Assembly (NCBI GenBank): GCA_046155605.1
Contig: JBJXFQ010000136.1
Location: 1 to 41,738 of the forward strand
DNA from: JAEUIZ01 sp046155605
Lineage (GTDB): Bacteria > Planctomycetota > Phycisphaerae > Phycisphaerales > UBA1924
Length of the DNA: 41,738 nucleotides
Reading direction: 5' to 3'
A program made the position numbers and the translations under genes. Shown here piece after piece: positions 1-10,435 of the stretch (position 1 is the stretch's first letter; each line of letters opens with the position of its first letter). The notes below the pieces were generated by a model. It was given only the letters and a program-made list of their open reading frames with translations. It had not been told where the DNA came from and made no database searches.

Positions 1-21
1 TTGAACCGGAGCCGCCCGAGC

Positions 22-1599
22 ATGTGGACCCGCGCGATCGCATGGATAGTTGTTGGTGTGGTGCTGTCGGGCTGCGTGACAGCCTACGACCCGCAATCGC
101 CCTCGATGACGAGCCTTGAGACGCGCGCGAGGCAGGTGGGGACGGTGACGCCCGCCGCGAAGGCACCCGCCGCGCCGGCAAGGCGATCGCCGTGGGCCAA
201 GGTCGCGCCCGTGGTGCCCGTGGCGACAGCGACGCCCGCGCCGCTTCCACCACCGCCGCCCACGCCGCGGGTCTCGGCACAACCCTCGGGCGCGGTCGAG
301 CCGCCCCAGACGCCGGCGGGGAAGCAACTGGCGTGGCTGGCGGGCGTGCTCTCGGGGACGCCGCTGGAGCGCCCGCGATTCGTGGCGCGGCGGTTCTCGC
401 CCGCGTTCCTCGCGAAGGTGCCTGAGACGCAGTTTCGTGCGATCGTCAGGCAGTGGCGACGCGACCAGATCGGCGACGGGACAGCGCGTATCGTGCGGCT
501 CGAGGGCGAGAGCGACGGCAGCCTCAGCGCGGTCGTTCAGGGCGTCGTCTCGGGCAAGCACACGCGGGTGCGGCTGGGCGTCGACGCCGAGGGCCGCATC
601 AACGAGTTGTGGTTCGCGCCCGCGCCGGATTTCGTCCCCGAGGGGATCGAGGACTGGGCCGACGTGGACAATCGGCTGGCGAAACTGCAAGGCACGAGCG
701 GGACGCTTTCGCTCGGAGCGTATGAGATCGCGGCGGGCGGGGCGGCGGATGGCGGAGCATCGGCGAGCGTCCCGCGCGCGATCCATAGGCTCGCCGCTGA
801 TCGGCCCCTGGCGATCGGCTCGGCGTTCAAGTTGTATGTGCTCGGGGCGCTGGCGGAGGAGGTCGCGGCAGGGCGGATCGGCTGGAGCGACAAACTCGCG
901 ATCCGCGACTCGCTCAAGAGCCTCCCCTCGGGCACGATGCAACTGCATCAGGAAGGCATCGAGTTCCCGGTCTCGCGGTTCGCCGAACTCATGATCTCGA
1001 TCAGCGATAACACCGCGACCGATCACCTCATCACGCGACTCGGGCGGTCCAGGATTGAGGGCTACAACGCGCGGGTCAGTGCGTCGGCGGCGCTCAACCG
1101 CCCATTCCTTTCGACGATGGATATGTTCCGCATGAAACTCGGGCCGAACCGGACGCTGGCGGAGCGATATGCCGCGGCCGATGAGGCGGGCCGGAACACG
1201 CTGCTCGATGGCGAGGTGGCGAAGTCGCTCCCGAGTTTCGCGGCGGCAGCCCTGTGGCGGGCGCCGTTCCTCATCGATCGCGTCGAGTGGTTCGCCACGG
1301 CGGACGACCTGGCCCGTGTGATGGCGGACCTGCATCGGCTCGAACTGACCGATCCCGAGTTGGCCCGAATCCTGCGTATCAATCCGGGGTTCGCGTTCGA
1401 TCCTACGGCGTGGAAGTCGATCGCGTTCAAGGGCGGCTCGGAGCCCGGCGTGCTGAACCTGACGTGGCTGCTCGAACGCCGCGACGGACGCTGGTTCGTG
1501 CTCACGCTCGGGTGGAATGACACCAAGAAGCCGGTGGATCAGACGCGGCTGATCGAGGCCGCGGGGGCGGCGGCTCACCTGCTGGCGAGCGAGAAATAG
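22..1599 (+). CDS. Class A beta-lactamase-like serine hydrolase, predicted lipoprotein
   Basis: The product is a predicted 525-residue exported lipoprotein. An N-terminal hydrophobic stretch ends in the lipobox LSGC (Cys18). A Pro/Ala-rich linker follows (about residues 40-95), then an NTF2/ORF12-N-like domain (about 100-205), then a class A beta-lactamase/transpeptidase fold. The active-site motifs are visible: SAFK (Ser267, Lys270), SDN (328-330) and KGG (470-472), the last standing in for KTG. Known family members acylate on the SxxK serine. Clavulanate-cluster ORF12 has a similar two-domain layout, so the substrate may be an ester or a cell-wall compound and not a beta-lactam. The ATG at 22 is preferred because the signal peptide starts there and GGAG lies 10 nt upstream; an in-frame TTG at base 1 would add seven residues, and an earlier start outside the window cannot be excluded. 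The fold is fairly certain, the function is not. Confidence 0.85.
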   Translation: MWTRAIAWIVVGVVLSGCVTAYDPQSPSMTSLETRARQVGTVTPAAKAPAAPARRSPWAKVAPVVPVATATPAPLPPPPPTPRVSAQPSGAVEPPQTPAGKQLAWLAGVLSGTPLERPRFVARRFSPAFLAKVPETQFRAIVRQWRRDQIGDGTARIVRLEGESDGSLSAVVQGVVSGKHTRVRLGVDAEGRINELWFAPAPDFVPEGIEDWADVDNRLAKLQGTSGTLSLGAYEIAAGGAADGGASASVPRAIHRLAADRPLAIGSAFKLYVLGALAEEVAAGRIGWSDKLAIRDSLKSLPSGTMQLHQEGIEFPVSRFAELMISISDNTATDHLITRLGRSRIEGYNARVSASAALNRPFLSTMDMFRMKLGPNRTLAERYAAADEAGRNTLLDGEVAKSLPSFAAAALWRAPFLIDRVEWFATADDLARVMADLHRLELTDPELARILRINPGFAFDPTAWKSIAFKGGSEPGVLNLTWLLERRDGRWFVLTLGWNDTKKPVDQTRLIEAAGAAAHLLASEK

Positions 1600-1786
1600 A
1601 ACGCGGTGAGGGCCATCGCGGCGTCCGCCTCGACGAGTGGAGATTGTTGATCCGACAAGCCACGACCGTAAGGGAGTGGAGATTGCGTCAACGCCTCGAT
1701 GTCTGCACTCGCTCACGCGGAGCGCTCGGTCGTCGATCATGCGCTTTGTCGTTCCGAACTGAGCCGGCACCTGCATATCGTGCCCC
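1600..1786. other. Intergenic region upstream of the DciA gene, with a 12-bp direct repeat
   Basis: This 187-bp gap holds two exact copies of GAGTGGAGATTG at 1635-1646 and 1674-1685, 39 bp apart start to start. A TATCGT hexamer at 1776-1781 lies 5 nt before the ATG of the next gene. I see no hairpin with a U-run. The repeat could be a regulator site, but nothing in the sequence identifies one. Confidence 0.4.
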
Positions 1787-2113
1787 ATGCGCCCCGAACG
1801 CCCCATCAACCTCGCACGCCTCCGCGAGAACCGCGGGCTGCCAATGGTCGACTCCACGATCGCCGATTCGGTGCGCGACCTGGCACGCTCGCTGAAGGCG
1901 ACATCGAAGCGGAGCGGGGGCGTGGCCGCGGCCTGGGAGGCGATGCTCCCGCCCGCGCTCAAGGGTCGGGCGATCGTGACGGGCATCCGGGCGGGGACAC
2001 TCGCGGTGCGGGCTACCGACGCAAGCGCGCGATTCCAACTCGACGCGTTCGTCCGCGCTCGCTCGGCAGACGACCTGAAGCAACTGGGCGTGCGGCGGAT
2101 CAAGTTGGCATAA
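1787..2113 (+). CDS. dciA: DUF721/DciA-family protein, predicted replicative helicase loader
   Basis: This 108-residue protein has the single DUF721 (DciA) domain. It shows the family pattern of a central AAAWEAMLPPAL helix-turn, a GTLAVRA strand (about residues 64-70), an RFQLD segment, and a C-terminal VRRIKL strand. In the family, DciA binds DnaB and helps load it at the origin in bacteria that lack DnaC or DnaI. The ATG at 1787 is the only sensible start; no Shine-Dalgarno is visible, and TATCGT sits 5 nt upstream, so the mRNA may be leaderless. The MFS gene follows after 37 nt and is probably co-transcribed. No dnaA or dnaN lies nearby. The family is convincing; the exact role is inferred from family knowledge. 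Confidence 0.75.
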   Translation: MRPERPINLARLRENRGLPMVDSTIADSVRDLARSLKATSKRSGGVAAAWEAMLPPALKGRAIVTGIRAGTLAVRATDASARFQLDAFVRARSADDLKQLGVRRIKLA

Positions 2114-2150
2114 GACTTGTCCCGGCCCGCGAGCCCCGCAACGCTCCCCC

Positions 2151-3479
2151 GTGCTCGGCCGCCTCGCGTCCTCGTTCGATCCCGCCCGCGTCCCGCTGAT
2201 GTCGCGCGCCAACTACGTCCGCGAGTTGCGATACACCCTGCTCTTCTCGACCGTGCTTGCCATCGTCGAGGGCGGGGTGATCGGCGTGATCGCGCGCAAC
2301 GCCTTCGATGGCGTGGTGCCGCGCACGCCGCTGAACTTCGTCGTCGGCTTGATGATGGCCGCGCCCGAGTTCGCCAACATCTCGAGTTTCCTCTGGACGG
2401 CGCTCGCGCACGGCAAGCACAAGGTCCGCTTCATCAATCGCCTGCAACTGGCGACGATCGTGCTGACGCTCCTGATCGCGGCCGTCCCGCGAAGCGAACT
2501 CGGGCTCTACGCGATGGGCGCGCTCGTCGTCGCCGCCCGCGTCTGCATCGGCGGCGTCGTGACCCTACGAGCCTCGATCTGGCGGGCCAACTACACACGC
2601 ATGCACCGCGCCCGCGCCACCGGCAAGTTCTCGACGGTTTCGGTCCTCGTCATCGCCGCCTGCGGGCTCTTCATCGGAAAGGCGATGGACCTCTGGGACC
2701 AGAGTTTCCGCGTGCTGATACCGATGTGCGCCATCGCCGGGGCGCTGGCGGCGGCGTCCTACGCCCGTGTCCGCGTGCGCGGGCATGGGCAACTGCTCGC
2801 GGCCGAACTGGCCGACCCCGCGGCGCGGCCCTCGTTCAATCCGCTGGCGATGCTCAAGGTGCTCCGCGCCGACCGCGCGTACGACGCCTTCATGACCAGC
2901 CTCTTCCTCATCGGGACGGGCAACCTCATGCTCTCGGCACCGCTCGTCATCACGCTCAAGGAGCGATTCGGCGTCGAGTACCTGGGCGGCATCGCCGTCA
3001 TCAACACCATCCCGTCGCTCGTGGTGCCGTGGTTCATTCCGGTGTGGGCGCGATTGCTGGCGCGGGTGCATGTCGTGCGCTTCCGGTCGATCCATTCGTG
3101 GGTCTTCGTGCTGGCGCAGATCATGGTCCTGCTCGCGGTCGTGACGCGGACCTTCTGGCTGCTCTATCTCTCGTCGGCGCTCCTGGGCGTGGCCTATGGC
3201 GGCGGCACGCTCGCGTGGAACCTCGGGCATCTCGATTTCGCGCCCGGCCCGCGGGCCGCGCTCTACATGGGCGTGCACGTGACGCTCAACGGCGTACGCG
3301 GGCTGATCGCGCCGCTGCTGGCGGTCTCGATCTACGAGTGGCTCGAGAGCCGCGGCGAGGGGCAGGGTGCCTGGGTCTTCGCGTTCAGCATCGTGCTGTG
3401 CGTGGCGGGGGCGATGGGGTTCGTGGTCCTCTCGCGCGTCATGGGTGAGCGGGCGCGGACGGCACCGCGAGAGACGTGA
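2151..3479 (+). CDS. Major facilitator superfamily-type membrane transporter
   Basis: This 442-residue polytopic membrane protein has about 11-12 hydrophobic segments. Examples are residues 29-48 (TLLFSTVLAIVEGGVIGVIA), 98-118, 132-150, 165-182, 263-285 and 320-345. The charged central loop (about 200-235, rich in Arg and Ala) separates two six-helix halves, as in MFS carriers. No signature motif identifies the substrate. GTG at 2151 gives the longest product; the ATG at 2199 (MSRANY) is a reasonable alternative and would remove only a polar N-terminal tail. It follows dciA by 37 nt. It ends 6 bp from the convergent stop of the secreted protein gene at 3486. Substrate unknown. Confidence 0.7.
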   Translation: MLGRLASSFDPARVPLMSRANYVRELRYTLLFSTVLAIVEGGVIGVIARNAFDGVVPRTPLNFVVGLMMAAPEFANISSFLWTALAHGKHKVRFINRLQLATIVLTLLIAAVPRSELGLYAMGALVVAARVCIGGVVTLRASIWRANYTRMHRARATGKFSTVSVLVIAACGLFIGKAMDLWDQSFRVLIPMCAIAGALAAASYARVRVRGHGQLLAAELADPAARPSFNPLAMLKVLRADRAYDAFMTSLFLIGTGNLMLSAPLVITLKERFGVEYLGGIAVINTIPSLVVPWFIPVWARLLARVHVVRFRSIHSWVFVLAQIMVLLAVVTRTFWLLYLSSALLGVAYGGGTLAWNLGHLDFAPGPRAALYMGVHVTLNGVRGLIAPLLAVSIYEWLESRGEGQGAWVFAFSIVLCVAGAMGFVVLSRVMGERARTAPRET

Positions 3480-3485
3480 TTCGAC

Positions 3486-4433
3486 CTATCGCCGGCGGCG
3501 ACGGAACGCCGCGAGAACCGAAACACCCGGGACAGCCAGCGCGCAGGGCGACGGCACCAGCACGCCCGTCGCTTTCGTCGTCAGCGTGGTATCCAGCGTC
3601 GTGTTCAGGCTGCTGAGCGCGAGGTCAAAGAGCACGCTCGCCGTCGATCCGGGCGGCAGCACGGTCGGCAGATCGAGCGGGAACTGCGGGAGCATCACGC
3701 CCGGCTTGACGGTGTTCGAGAACCCCAGCGGCTGCACCGACATCAGTTCCGCCGTCGTCCCGCTGAGCATGATCTGGCCCTCGAGCGTGATGGGGACGGG
3801 CAGCGGGGGTAGCGCGATCGCGTTGCCGAGGATCGAGACCTCGGCGGTGACGTTGGCGAGCAAGGTCACGCTGAAGTCGAAGATGCCGGAGCCGACCGGC
3901 GTGAACGTGCCCTGGGCCGGGGCGATCTGGGCGGCATCGAGGCGCGTGATCGAGGCGTCGCCGATGGGGATGTTGAGCGGGAAGCCGCCGATGTAGGTTG
4001 ACGTGGGGTTTCGCGTGCGGAACGACTCGAAACTGATCGCGAGGGTGGCGGGGAGCGCGATCGTGCCGGAGTGCAGCAGATTGACGGCGTAGTTGCTGAG
4101 CGTGATGACGCCGCCATCGGCCTCGAGGCCCATACGGAAGCCGCCTGCGGCCCTCGCGCTGATGGGGCCGGCGATACCGAGCCCGAGCGTGGTCATCGCG
4201 GGAATGTTCTCTGTCTCGCCGAAACTCCCGAAGAGGCCGGGCTTGGTGCGGGTGCCGGTCGGGTTGGTGGCGGCGTCATAGTTGCCAACGAGCGTGCCGT
4301 TGGTATCGACGCCGAAGTCGGCGCTGCCGGCGATGCCGCTGGTGGCCGAGTTGAGCGTGAAGTCATAGACCTGGCCGACGGCGATCGAAGCGGCGAAACT
4401 GACAGCCGACGCGGCAACGAGGGGCGTGCGCAC
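3486..4433 (-). CDS. Secreted hypothetical protein with PEP-CTERM-like (VPSP) sorting tail
   Basis: The 315-residue product has an N-terminal signal peptide (MRTPLVAASAVSFAASIAVG) and a body rich in Thr, Ser, Gly, Leu and Ala with alternating beta-like hydrophobicity. It ends in a short tripartite tail: VPSPCALAV, a hydrophobic stretch, and RRRRR at the last five residues. That tail matches the planctomycete version of PEP-CTERM signals, which are processed by an exosortase and anchor or release proteins at the envelope. The GTG at 4433 is supported by GGAGG, 6 nt upstream on the coding strand. The body matches no family I recognise. No exosortase gene is in the window. Surface location is inferred from both ends of the protein. 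Confidence 0.8.
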   Translation of the reverse strand: MRTPLVAASAVSFAASIAVGQVYDFTLNSATSGIAGSADFGVDTNGTLVGNYDAATNPTGTRTKPGLFGSFGETENIPAMTTLGLGIAGPISARAAGGFRMGLEADGGVITLSNYAVNLLHSGTIALPATLAISFESFRTRNPTSTYIGGFPLNIPIGDASITRLDAAQIAPAQGTFTPVGSGIFDFSVTLLANVTAEVSILGNAIALPPLPVPITLEGQIMLSGTTAELMSVQPLGFSNTVKPGVMLPQFPLDLPTVLPPGSTASVLFDLALSSLNTTLDTTLTTKATGVLVPSPCALAVPGVSVLAAFRRRRR

Positions 4434-4493
4434 GGGAATCCTCCTGGGTATCCAGAAGGTGCCACAGGTTCCGGGAAAAGCAAGGAAAGATGC

Positions 4494-4515
4494 AAAAAAA
4501 CAGCGAGCATCCCGC
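4494..4515 (-). terminator. Intrinsic terminator after the MoxR-GT41 operon
   Basis: Read on the minus strand, GCGGG-ATG-CTCGC forms a 5-bp stem with a 3-nt loop (4503-4515). It is followed, after TG, by seven T (4494-4500). It lies 11 nt past the stop of the GT41 gene (4527) and is the clearest hairpin-plus-U-run terminator I found in this GC-rich window. Confidence 0.75.
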
Positions 4516-4526
4516 GCCGGTCCCGA

Positions 4527-6298
4527 CTATGCGCCGCCGCACGCCGCACGCCAGGCTTGACGGATGGCCGCCTCGAATCGCCTGGCGTACTCCGGCGCGT
4601 CGCAGAGTGGAGAGCGCTGCATTCGCTCGCGCATCCCCGCGCGGAGCGACGCGAGCCGTGATCGATCCGCCGCCAGCCCAGCCGCCGCGTCGATGAAGGC
4701 CTCGGGCGTGGGCGTGGCAAGTTCGGGCAGGCCGATGGCCGAGAGCAGCGAAAGCCCAACGCGAGCCGCATGAACCTCGCCGACGAGGGAGACGACTGGC
4801 ACGCCCATCCAAAGCGCCTCGCAGGTCGTCGTGGTGCCGTGATAGGGGAACGTGTCGAGGGCGATATCGATGGTGCCATAGGCCGCGAGGTGCTCGCGCT
4901 TGTCCTCGATCTTGTCGAAGAGGTCGTAGCGTGCCTCGGGGATGCCGTTGGTCTTGAGCACGGCATCGATCGCGGCGCGCGCCCGCTTGCTGCCCAGCCC
5001 CTGCGACTTGATGACGAGCCTCGCCGTGGGGACGCGATGCAGCAGCCGCGCCCACAACTCCAGCGTTCCCGGTGTCAACTTCTTGATCGAGTTGAACGAG
5101 CCGAACGTCAGAAAGCCGTTCTCGACGCACGGCGGCGGCGACACGCCCGGCGCGCCCATCGGCGGCGAGAAGCATACGAAGCACGGATCGAGCCGCAGCA
5201 GCCGCTCCGTCGCCCGTGCCTCGGCCCCCGGCGGGTCCGTCAGCGAGTCCACAACTCGCCAATCGATCGTCGGGACCCCCGTGGTGTTCGGATAGCCGAT
5301 GCAGGTGATCTGCACCGGCGCGCCGCGCAGCCGCAGCGCCATCAGCCTGTTCCCGTGGGTCTGGCCCGAGAGTTCGATGAGCACGTCGAGCCCGTCGGAC
5401 CGCATCTGGCGGATCAGGTCGGCGTCCTGCAGCGGGCGGATGTCGAGCCAGCGGTCGACAAGATGCTGGAGCCGCCGCGTCATGTGGTCCGTCGTGTTGG
5501 CGCCGGAATAGACATACCACTCCTCGCCCGGGCGCGAGCGATGCTCGAGGATCGGCGCGAGAAACTGCGCCACGGAATGGTCGAAGAGGTCCGGCGAGAG
5601 GATACCGATCCGCAGCCGCTTCCCCGCGTCGCGCGGCACGGCGATGGGCGGCAGCGGCGCGCTCGCAGGCGCGGGCAGCGACATGATCAGCCGGCCATAG
5701 GCCTTGTGCGCCTCGGCCGTCTCCTCCACCTTTGCCAGGTCGCTGTAGTTGAGCGCGACGCAGAAGTTGGTCATCACCCCGGGGTGGTTGGGATGGGCCT
5801 TGGCCGCCCCGCGCAACTCCTCGACGGCCTCGCGCGGGCGGGCGGTCATGGTGAGGATCGTGCCGAGGTTGGTGCGCGCCTCGGGATAGGCCGGCTGGGC
5901 CGCCAGCGCCGCGCGATACTCGTCCTCGGCGTCGTCGTAGAGCTTTTTCTGCAGGAGGCACGTCGCCAGCAGCCCGCGGGCCTGGAAGAGCCTGGGATCG
6001 ATCGCCAGCGCCTGCCGCAATGCGCCCATCGCCTCGTCGATCTTTCCCATCCAGGCGTAGACGTTACCGATCGTCGCCGGCAAGTCGGCCCGGTGGGGCG
6101 CGCCCTGCACGGCGCGGCGAAGGTGCGCCAAGGCCTCGTCGGGCTTCGCCCGCTGCATCAGCAGCAGCGCCATCATTCGATTGGCCTCGACATGCCCCGG
6201 GTCTTCGCGCATCGCCTGCTGCAGGAGCGACGCCGCCTGATCGCCTCGGCCGGCCTGAGCGTGCCCCGCCGCCTGTTGTGCGAGATCGTCGGCGCGGC

Positions 6299-6302
<4 letters not shown>
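4527..6302 (-). CDS. TPR-repeat protein with GT41 (O-GlcNAc transferase / SPINDLY-type) domain
   Basis: The 591-residue protein has about five tetratricopeptide repeats (residues 5-172) followed by a GT41 glycosyltransferase domain (about 230-585). Diagnostic GT41 blocks are visible: LSPDLFDHSVAQF with the conserved His242, LSGQTHGNRL, CIGYPNTTGVPTIDWR, LTFGSFNSIKKLTPGTLELW, and DTFPYHGTTTTCEALWMGVP. Family members transfer GlcNAc (or fucose) from nucleotide sugars to Ser/Thr, or to Asn in HMW1C relatives; bacterial targets include flagellin and adhesins. The ATG at 6302 overlaps the moxR stop by four bases (ATGA), which fixes the start and implies translational coupling. The open frame continues upstream, but only as an off-frame shadow of moxR. 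The donor sugar and the target protein are unknown. Confidence 0.9.
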
Positions 6303-7450
<1,148 letters not shown>

Positions 7451-7457
7451 GCGAGGC

Positions 7458-7463
7458 AGTGTA
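7458..7463 (-). promoter_or_regulatory. Candidate -10 element (TACACT) for leaderless moxR
   Basis: TACACT on the minus strand ends 7 nt before the moxR ATG, which would put the transcription start at or next to the A of ATG. There is no Shine-Dalgarno between it and the start. No clear -35 hexamer is seen. It is one of eight similar sites in the window. Confidence 0.5.
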
Positions 7464-7528
7464 GCGGGCTCTTCCCCGACGCCGCCCATCGCCGATATCC
7501 TGATCGCAACCCCAAAGGAGTGCGAGCC

Positions 7529-8767
7529 GTGAAGACCTCCCCGCTTGCCGCCCTCGTTTCCGTCGCGGTCGCCTCCGCTTCCGTCGCCCGCGCCGACGAC
7601 GACCTCTTCAGCGTAATGGTCGCCCCCACCGGGACGGGCCCGGCACCCATCACCGTCCGCGATTCCAACATCATCAACCTCGCTGATGATCTCATCGACA
7701 CCACCGGTGACTTTTCCTCGTTCTTCGGCGTCGACTTTCGTGCCGCGCTCACCTATGCCGATGTGCCCGACGCCATCGTCTTCACCATGTCCGCCGACCG
7801 CCAGACCGCCACGCTCCAACTCCTCGGGCAGCCCGTCCGCACCTTCTCCGCCGCCAACGGCAGCCTGTCCGACCAGATCGAGGACTACCTCCGTGGCGAT
7901 CGCGGGGGCAAGCGCGACCTCCGCCGATTCTTCGACGAGATCAACCGCCGGTCGCTCGTCGCCGTCACCGACGGCAACCCCCTGGCCTCGACCGCCCGTG
8001 CCGCCCAGTTCACCTTCGACCGCTTCGGCTTCCGCGCCGACGACCCCGCCTTTGAGGGTCGCGGCGAGGACGGCAACTCCGAGGCCGATGGCTTTAGTTT
8101 CCGCATGGATTCGATCGGTGGGGCGATCCGCACGGACGCGGGCGACGGCAGCAGTTTCACCTTCGCGCCCTCGTTCCAGTTCCGCTTCAATGAGCGCTTC
8201 GCCGTCGTCGCCGCGATTCCTGTCGAGGCGCACGAGATCGAGGGCTCATCCGTCGGCTTCGTGGGGTTCCACGTCGCCGCGCCCATCCGCGTCCTCCTGC
8301 CTTCCAACGGCTCGCCCGTGCTATGGCAAATCACGCCCAGCCTCGGGTCGCTCTTCTCGGCGTCCGAGGACTTCGCCGCCGGCGGCCTTCTCTCCACCGC
8401 CGGCGTAACCAGCCTCCTCTCCCTGGGCGTCAAGGACTGGACTTTCTCCCTGGTCAACCACGTCTCGTTCTACGAGGGCGAAAAGATCAAGGGCGACGAC
8501 TTCGAATGGGAGTCCGGCGTCAGCCAGGGCATCCTGAAGAACGGCGTGCAGGTCTCCTGGCGATTCGCCGACAACTGGTTCGTCTATGCCAGCGGGGCGT
8601 ACAGCAACTTCCTGAACGACGCGCGCGTTGATCATTGGTGGTCGCCCGAGGCTGGCATCGGGTTCCGCACCTCCGGCGGCTTTGCTGTCGTCGGAGGCTA
8701 CGAGGCCAACCTCGCCTCGGACTATGAGACGCATCGCGCCCGGTTGACGCTCCAGTTCGGTTGGTAA
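7529..8767 (+). CDS. Predicted outer-membrane beta-barrel protein
   Basis: The 412-residue product has a cleavable signal peptide (MKTSPLAALVSVAVASASVARA, likely cut before DDDLF). A region with mixed alpha/beta character follows (about 30-165). From about residue 190 onward there are many alternating amphipathic strands, for example FTFAPSFQFRFNERFAVVAAIPV, WQITPSLGSLF, VQVSWRFADNWFVYASGAYS and GIGFRTSGGFAVVGGYEA. The last strand is RLTLQFGW, with the terminal aromatic residue typical of outer-membrane proteins. AAAGGAG at 7514-7520 sits 8 nt before the GTG at 7529, which favours it over the in-frame GTG at 7520. It is divergent from moxR across 78 bp. I do not recognise a named family; it may be a porin-like or transport-like barrel. 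Confidence 0.72.
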   Translation: MKTSPLAALVSVAVASASVARADDDLFSVMVAPTGTGPAPITVRDSNIINLADDLIDTTGDFSSFFGVDFRAALTYADVPDAIVFTMSADRQTATLQLLGQPVRTFSAANGSLSDQIEDYLRGDRGGKRDLRRFFDEINRRSLVAVTDGNPLASTARAAQFTFDRFGFRADDPAFEGRGEDGNSEADGFSFRMDSIGGAIRTDAGDGSSFTFAPSFQFRFNERFAVVAAIPVEAHEIEGSSVGFVGFHVAAPIRVLLPSNGSPVLWQITPSLGSLFSASEDFAAGGLLSTAGVTSLLSLGVKDWTFSLVNHVSFYEGEKIKGDDFEWESGVSQGILKNGVQVSWRFADNWFVYASGAYSNFLNDARVDHWWSPEAGIGFRTSGGFAVVGGYEANLASDYETHRARLTLQFGW

Positions 8768-8935
8768 CACGCCGCGGTCTCTCCCAGTCGAAAATCTACC
8801 TCAATCGCTTCAACTTGCCGCGCCCACCCATCCGTGGGGTAAAGACCTAAGCCTAAGTCTCCGATGTTGGGATGCCGCGGCCTCCTAGGAGTTCTCGGGT
8901 CGTCGTCGCGCACCTTGTGTTCCCCGGAGGCCTCA
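8768..8935. other. Leader region of the HDOD-GGDEF gene
   Basis: This 168-bp gap contains a weak hairpin (CCCAC, loop, GTGGG near 8822-8838) with no U-run, a short repeat of CCTAAG near 8846-8857, and GGAGG at 8926-8930 before the next ATG. No gene or RNA is recognisable. Confidence 0.35.
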
Positions 8936-10435
8936 ATGGCAGCAGAAAGTACGGTTCTTGCTCGCATTCGTTCGGCAGACAACCTGCCCTCTCTGCCCAA
9001 CACAGCGGTCGGCGTCCTCAGCATCTCCAAGCGGCCCGACGCCAGCGCCGAGATGCTCGCCAAGATCATCCAGACCGACCCCGCCGTCACCGCCAAGATC
9101 CTCAAGGTCGTCAACTCGCCCCTGTTCGGCGTTCCGCGCGGCGTGGCGAGCATCAAGCAAGCCATTGCCATGATCGGGCAGCGCCCGGTCACGGTCATGG
9201 TCCTGTCGTTCTCGCTGGTGGACGGGATCAAGGCCGACGCCTCGAGCGGCTTCGACTACCAGGCCTACTGGCGTCGGTCGCTCTCTGCGGCTGTCGCCTC
9301 TCGCCGGTTCGGGAAACTCGTCGAGCCCTCGCTGGCCGAGGAGTGCTTCGTCGCGGGCCTGCTCGCCGACCTTGGGATGATCGCCGCGGCCCGCGCGGTC
9401 CCCGATCTCTACGCCGAGGTGCTGAAAGTCGCGGCCACCAAGCCGCTCCTCGAAGCCGAGCGCGAGGTGCTGGGCGTGACGCACGCGCAGATCACCGAGA
9501 CGCTGCTGACCGACTGGGGCCTGCCCGAGCCGATCTGCCGGGCCATCGGTGCCCATCACGACGACGATATCTCGGGCCTGACCGGTCCAGCGGCCCGCAT
9601 CGGTGCGGTTCTCAACTCCGCCGCCCATGTCGCGGGCGTGTTTTGCTACGACATCCCGAGCGAGCGCCTCGACGACATCCGCGCGTTGGTCCGCTCGCGG
9701 CTCGGAATCGACGGCGAAACCCTTGAGACCGTCCTCAACAGCCTCGATCCCGACGTTCGCTCCGCCGCCTCGCTGCTCTCGGTCAACGTGGGCGAGACCG
9801 TCAACTATGCCCAACTCCAGACCGAAGCGCTGATGCAACTGGCGAACCTCAGCGTGGCGGCCGAGACCGACAGCGCCCAGAACGCCCAGGACGCCGCGGC
9901 CGCACGCACCGAGGCGAACCACTTCAAGCACGCGGCATCGACCGACGCGCTCACCAAGGTCGCGAATCGCGCGGCGTTTGACGCTCGCCTCGCCGAGGCG
10001 CTCGCCGCGCCGGCCGGTGCCGCGCTCATCATGATCGACGTCGACCACTTCAAGAAGTTCAACGACACGCACGGGCACCAGGCCGGCGACGAGGTGCTTC
10101 GCGCCGTCGCCGAGGCCCTGCGATTCGCGGCGGGCAACGACGCCTTCGTCGCGCGTTACGGCGGCGAAGAGTTCGGCGTGATCGTTCCAGGAGTCACGCT
10201 CGGCCGCGCCAGCGAACTCGCCGAACGCCTCCGCGCCGCGATCCAGACCTGCCCGATCAAGCACGGGGGCAAGTCGCTCATGGTCACCGCGAGCCTGGGT
10301 GTCGCACGATCCGGGCCTGGCGCGACGAACGCCGCCTCGCTCGTCAAGGCCGCCGACGCGCTGCTCTATCAGGCCAAGCGGAACGGTCGCAACCGCGTCG
10401 AGAGCGAGCCCGCTGTCGCGCTTAGCGCCGCATGA
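8936..10435 (+). CDS. HDOD-domain diguanylate cyclase (HDOD-GGDEF)
   Basis: The 499-residue cytoplasmic regulator has an N-terminal HDOD domain (about 10-215) and a C-terminal GGDEF domain (about 335-490). The HDOD part shows LPSLPNTAVGVLSI, TDPAVTAKILKVVNSPLFG, IKQAIAMIGQ and GLLADLGMIAAA. The GGDEF part shows IDVDHFKKFNDTHGHQAGDEVL and the active-site motif RYGGEEF (GGEEF at 409-413), so it should make cyclic di-GMP from GTP. The RxxD inhibitory site usually found five residues before GGEEF is absent (AGNDA lies there), so product inhibition through the I-site is unlikely. The ATG at 8936 is chosen because GGAGG lies 5 nt upstream; the frame opens 24 codons earlier without support. Its end overlaps the convergent aminotransferase gene by 14 bp. 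Confidence 0.92.
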   Translation: MAAESTVLARIRSADNLPSLPNTAVGVLSISKRPDASAEMLAKIIQTDPAVTAKILKVVNSPLFGVPRGVASIKQAIAMIGQRPVTVMVLSFSLVDGIKADASSGFDYQAYWRRSLSAAVASRRFGKLVEPSLAEECFVAGLLADLGMIAAARAVPDLYAEVLKVAATKPLLEAEREVLGVTHAQITETLLTDWGLPEPICRAIGAHHDDDISGLTGPAARIGAVLNSAAHVAGVFCYDIPSERLDDIRALVRSRLGIDGETLETVLNSLDPDVRSAASLLSVNVGETVNYAQLQTEALMQLANLSVAAETDSAQNAQDAAAARTEANHFKHAASTDALTKVANRAAFDARLAEALAAPAGAALIMIDVDHFKKFNDTHGHQAGDEVLRAVAEALRFAAGNDAFVARYGGEEFGVIVPGVTLGRASELAERLRAAIQTCPIKHGGKSLMVTASLGVARSGPGATNAASLVKAADALLYQAKRNGRNRVESEPAVALSAA

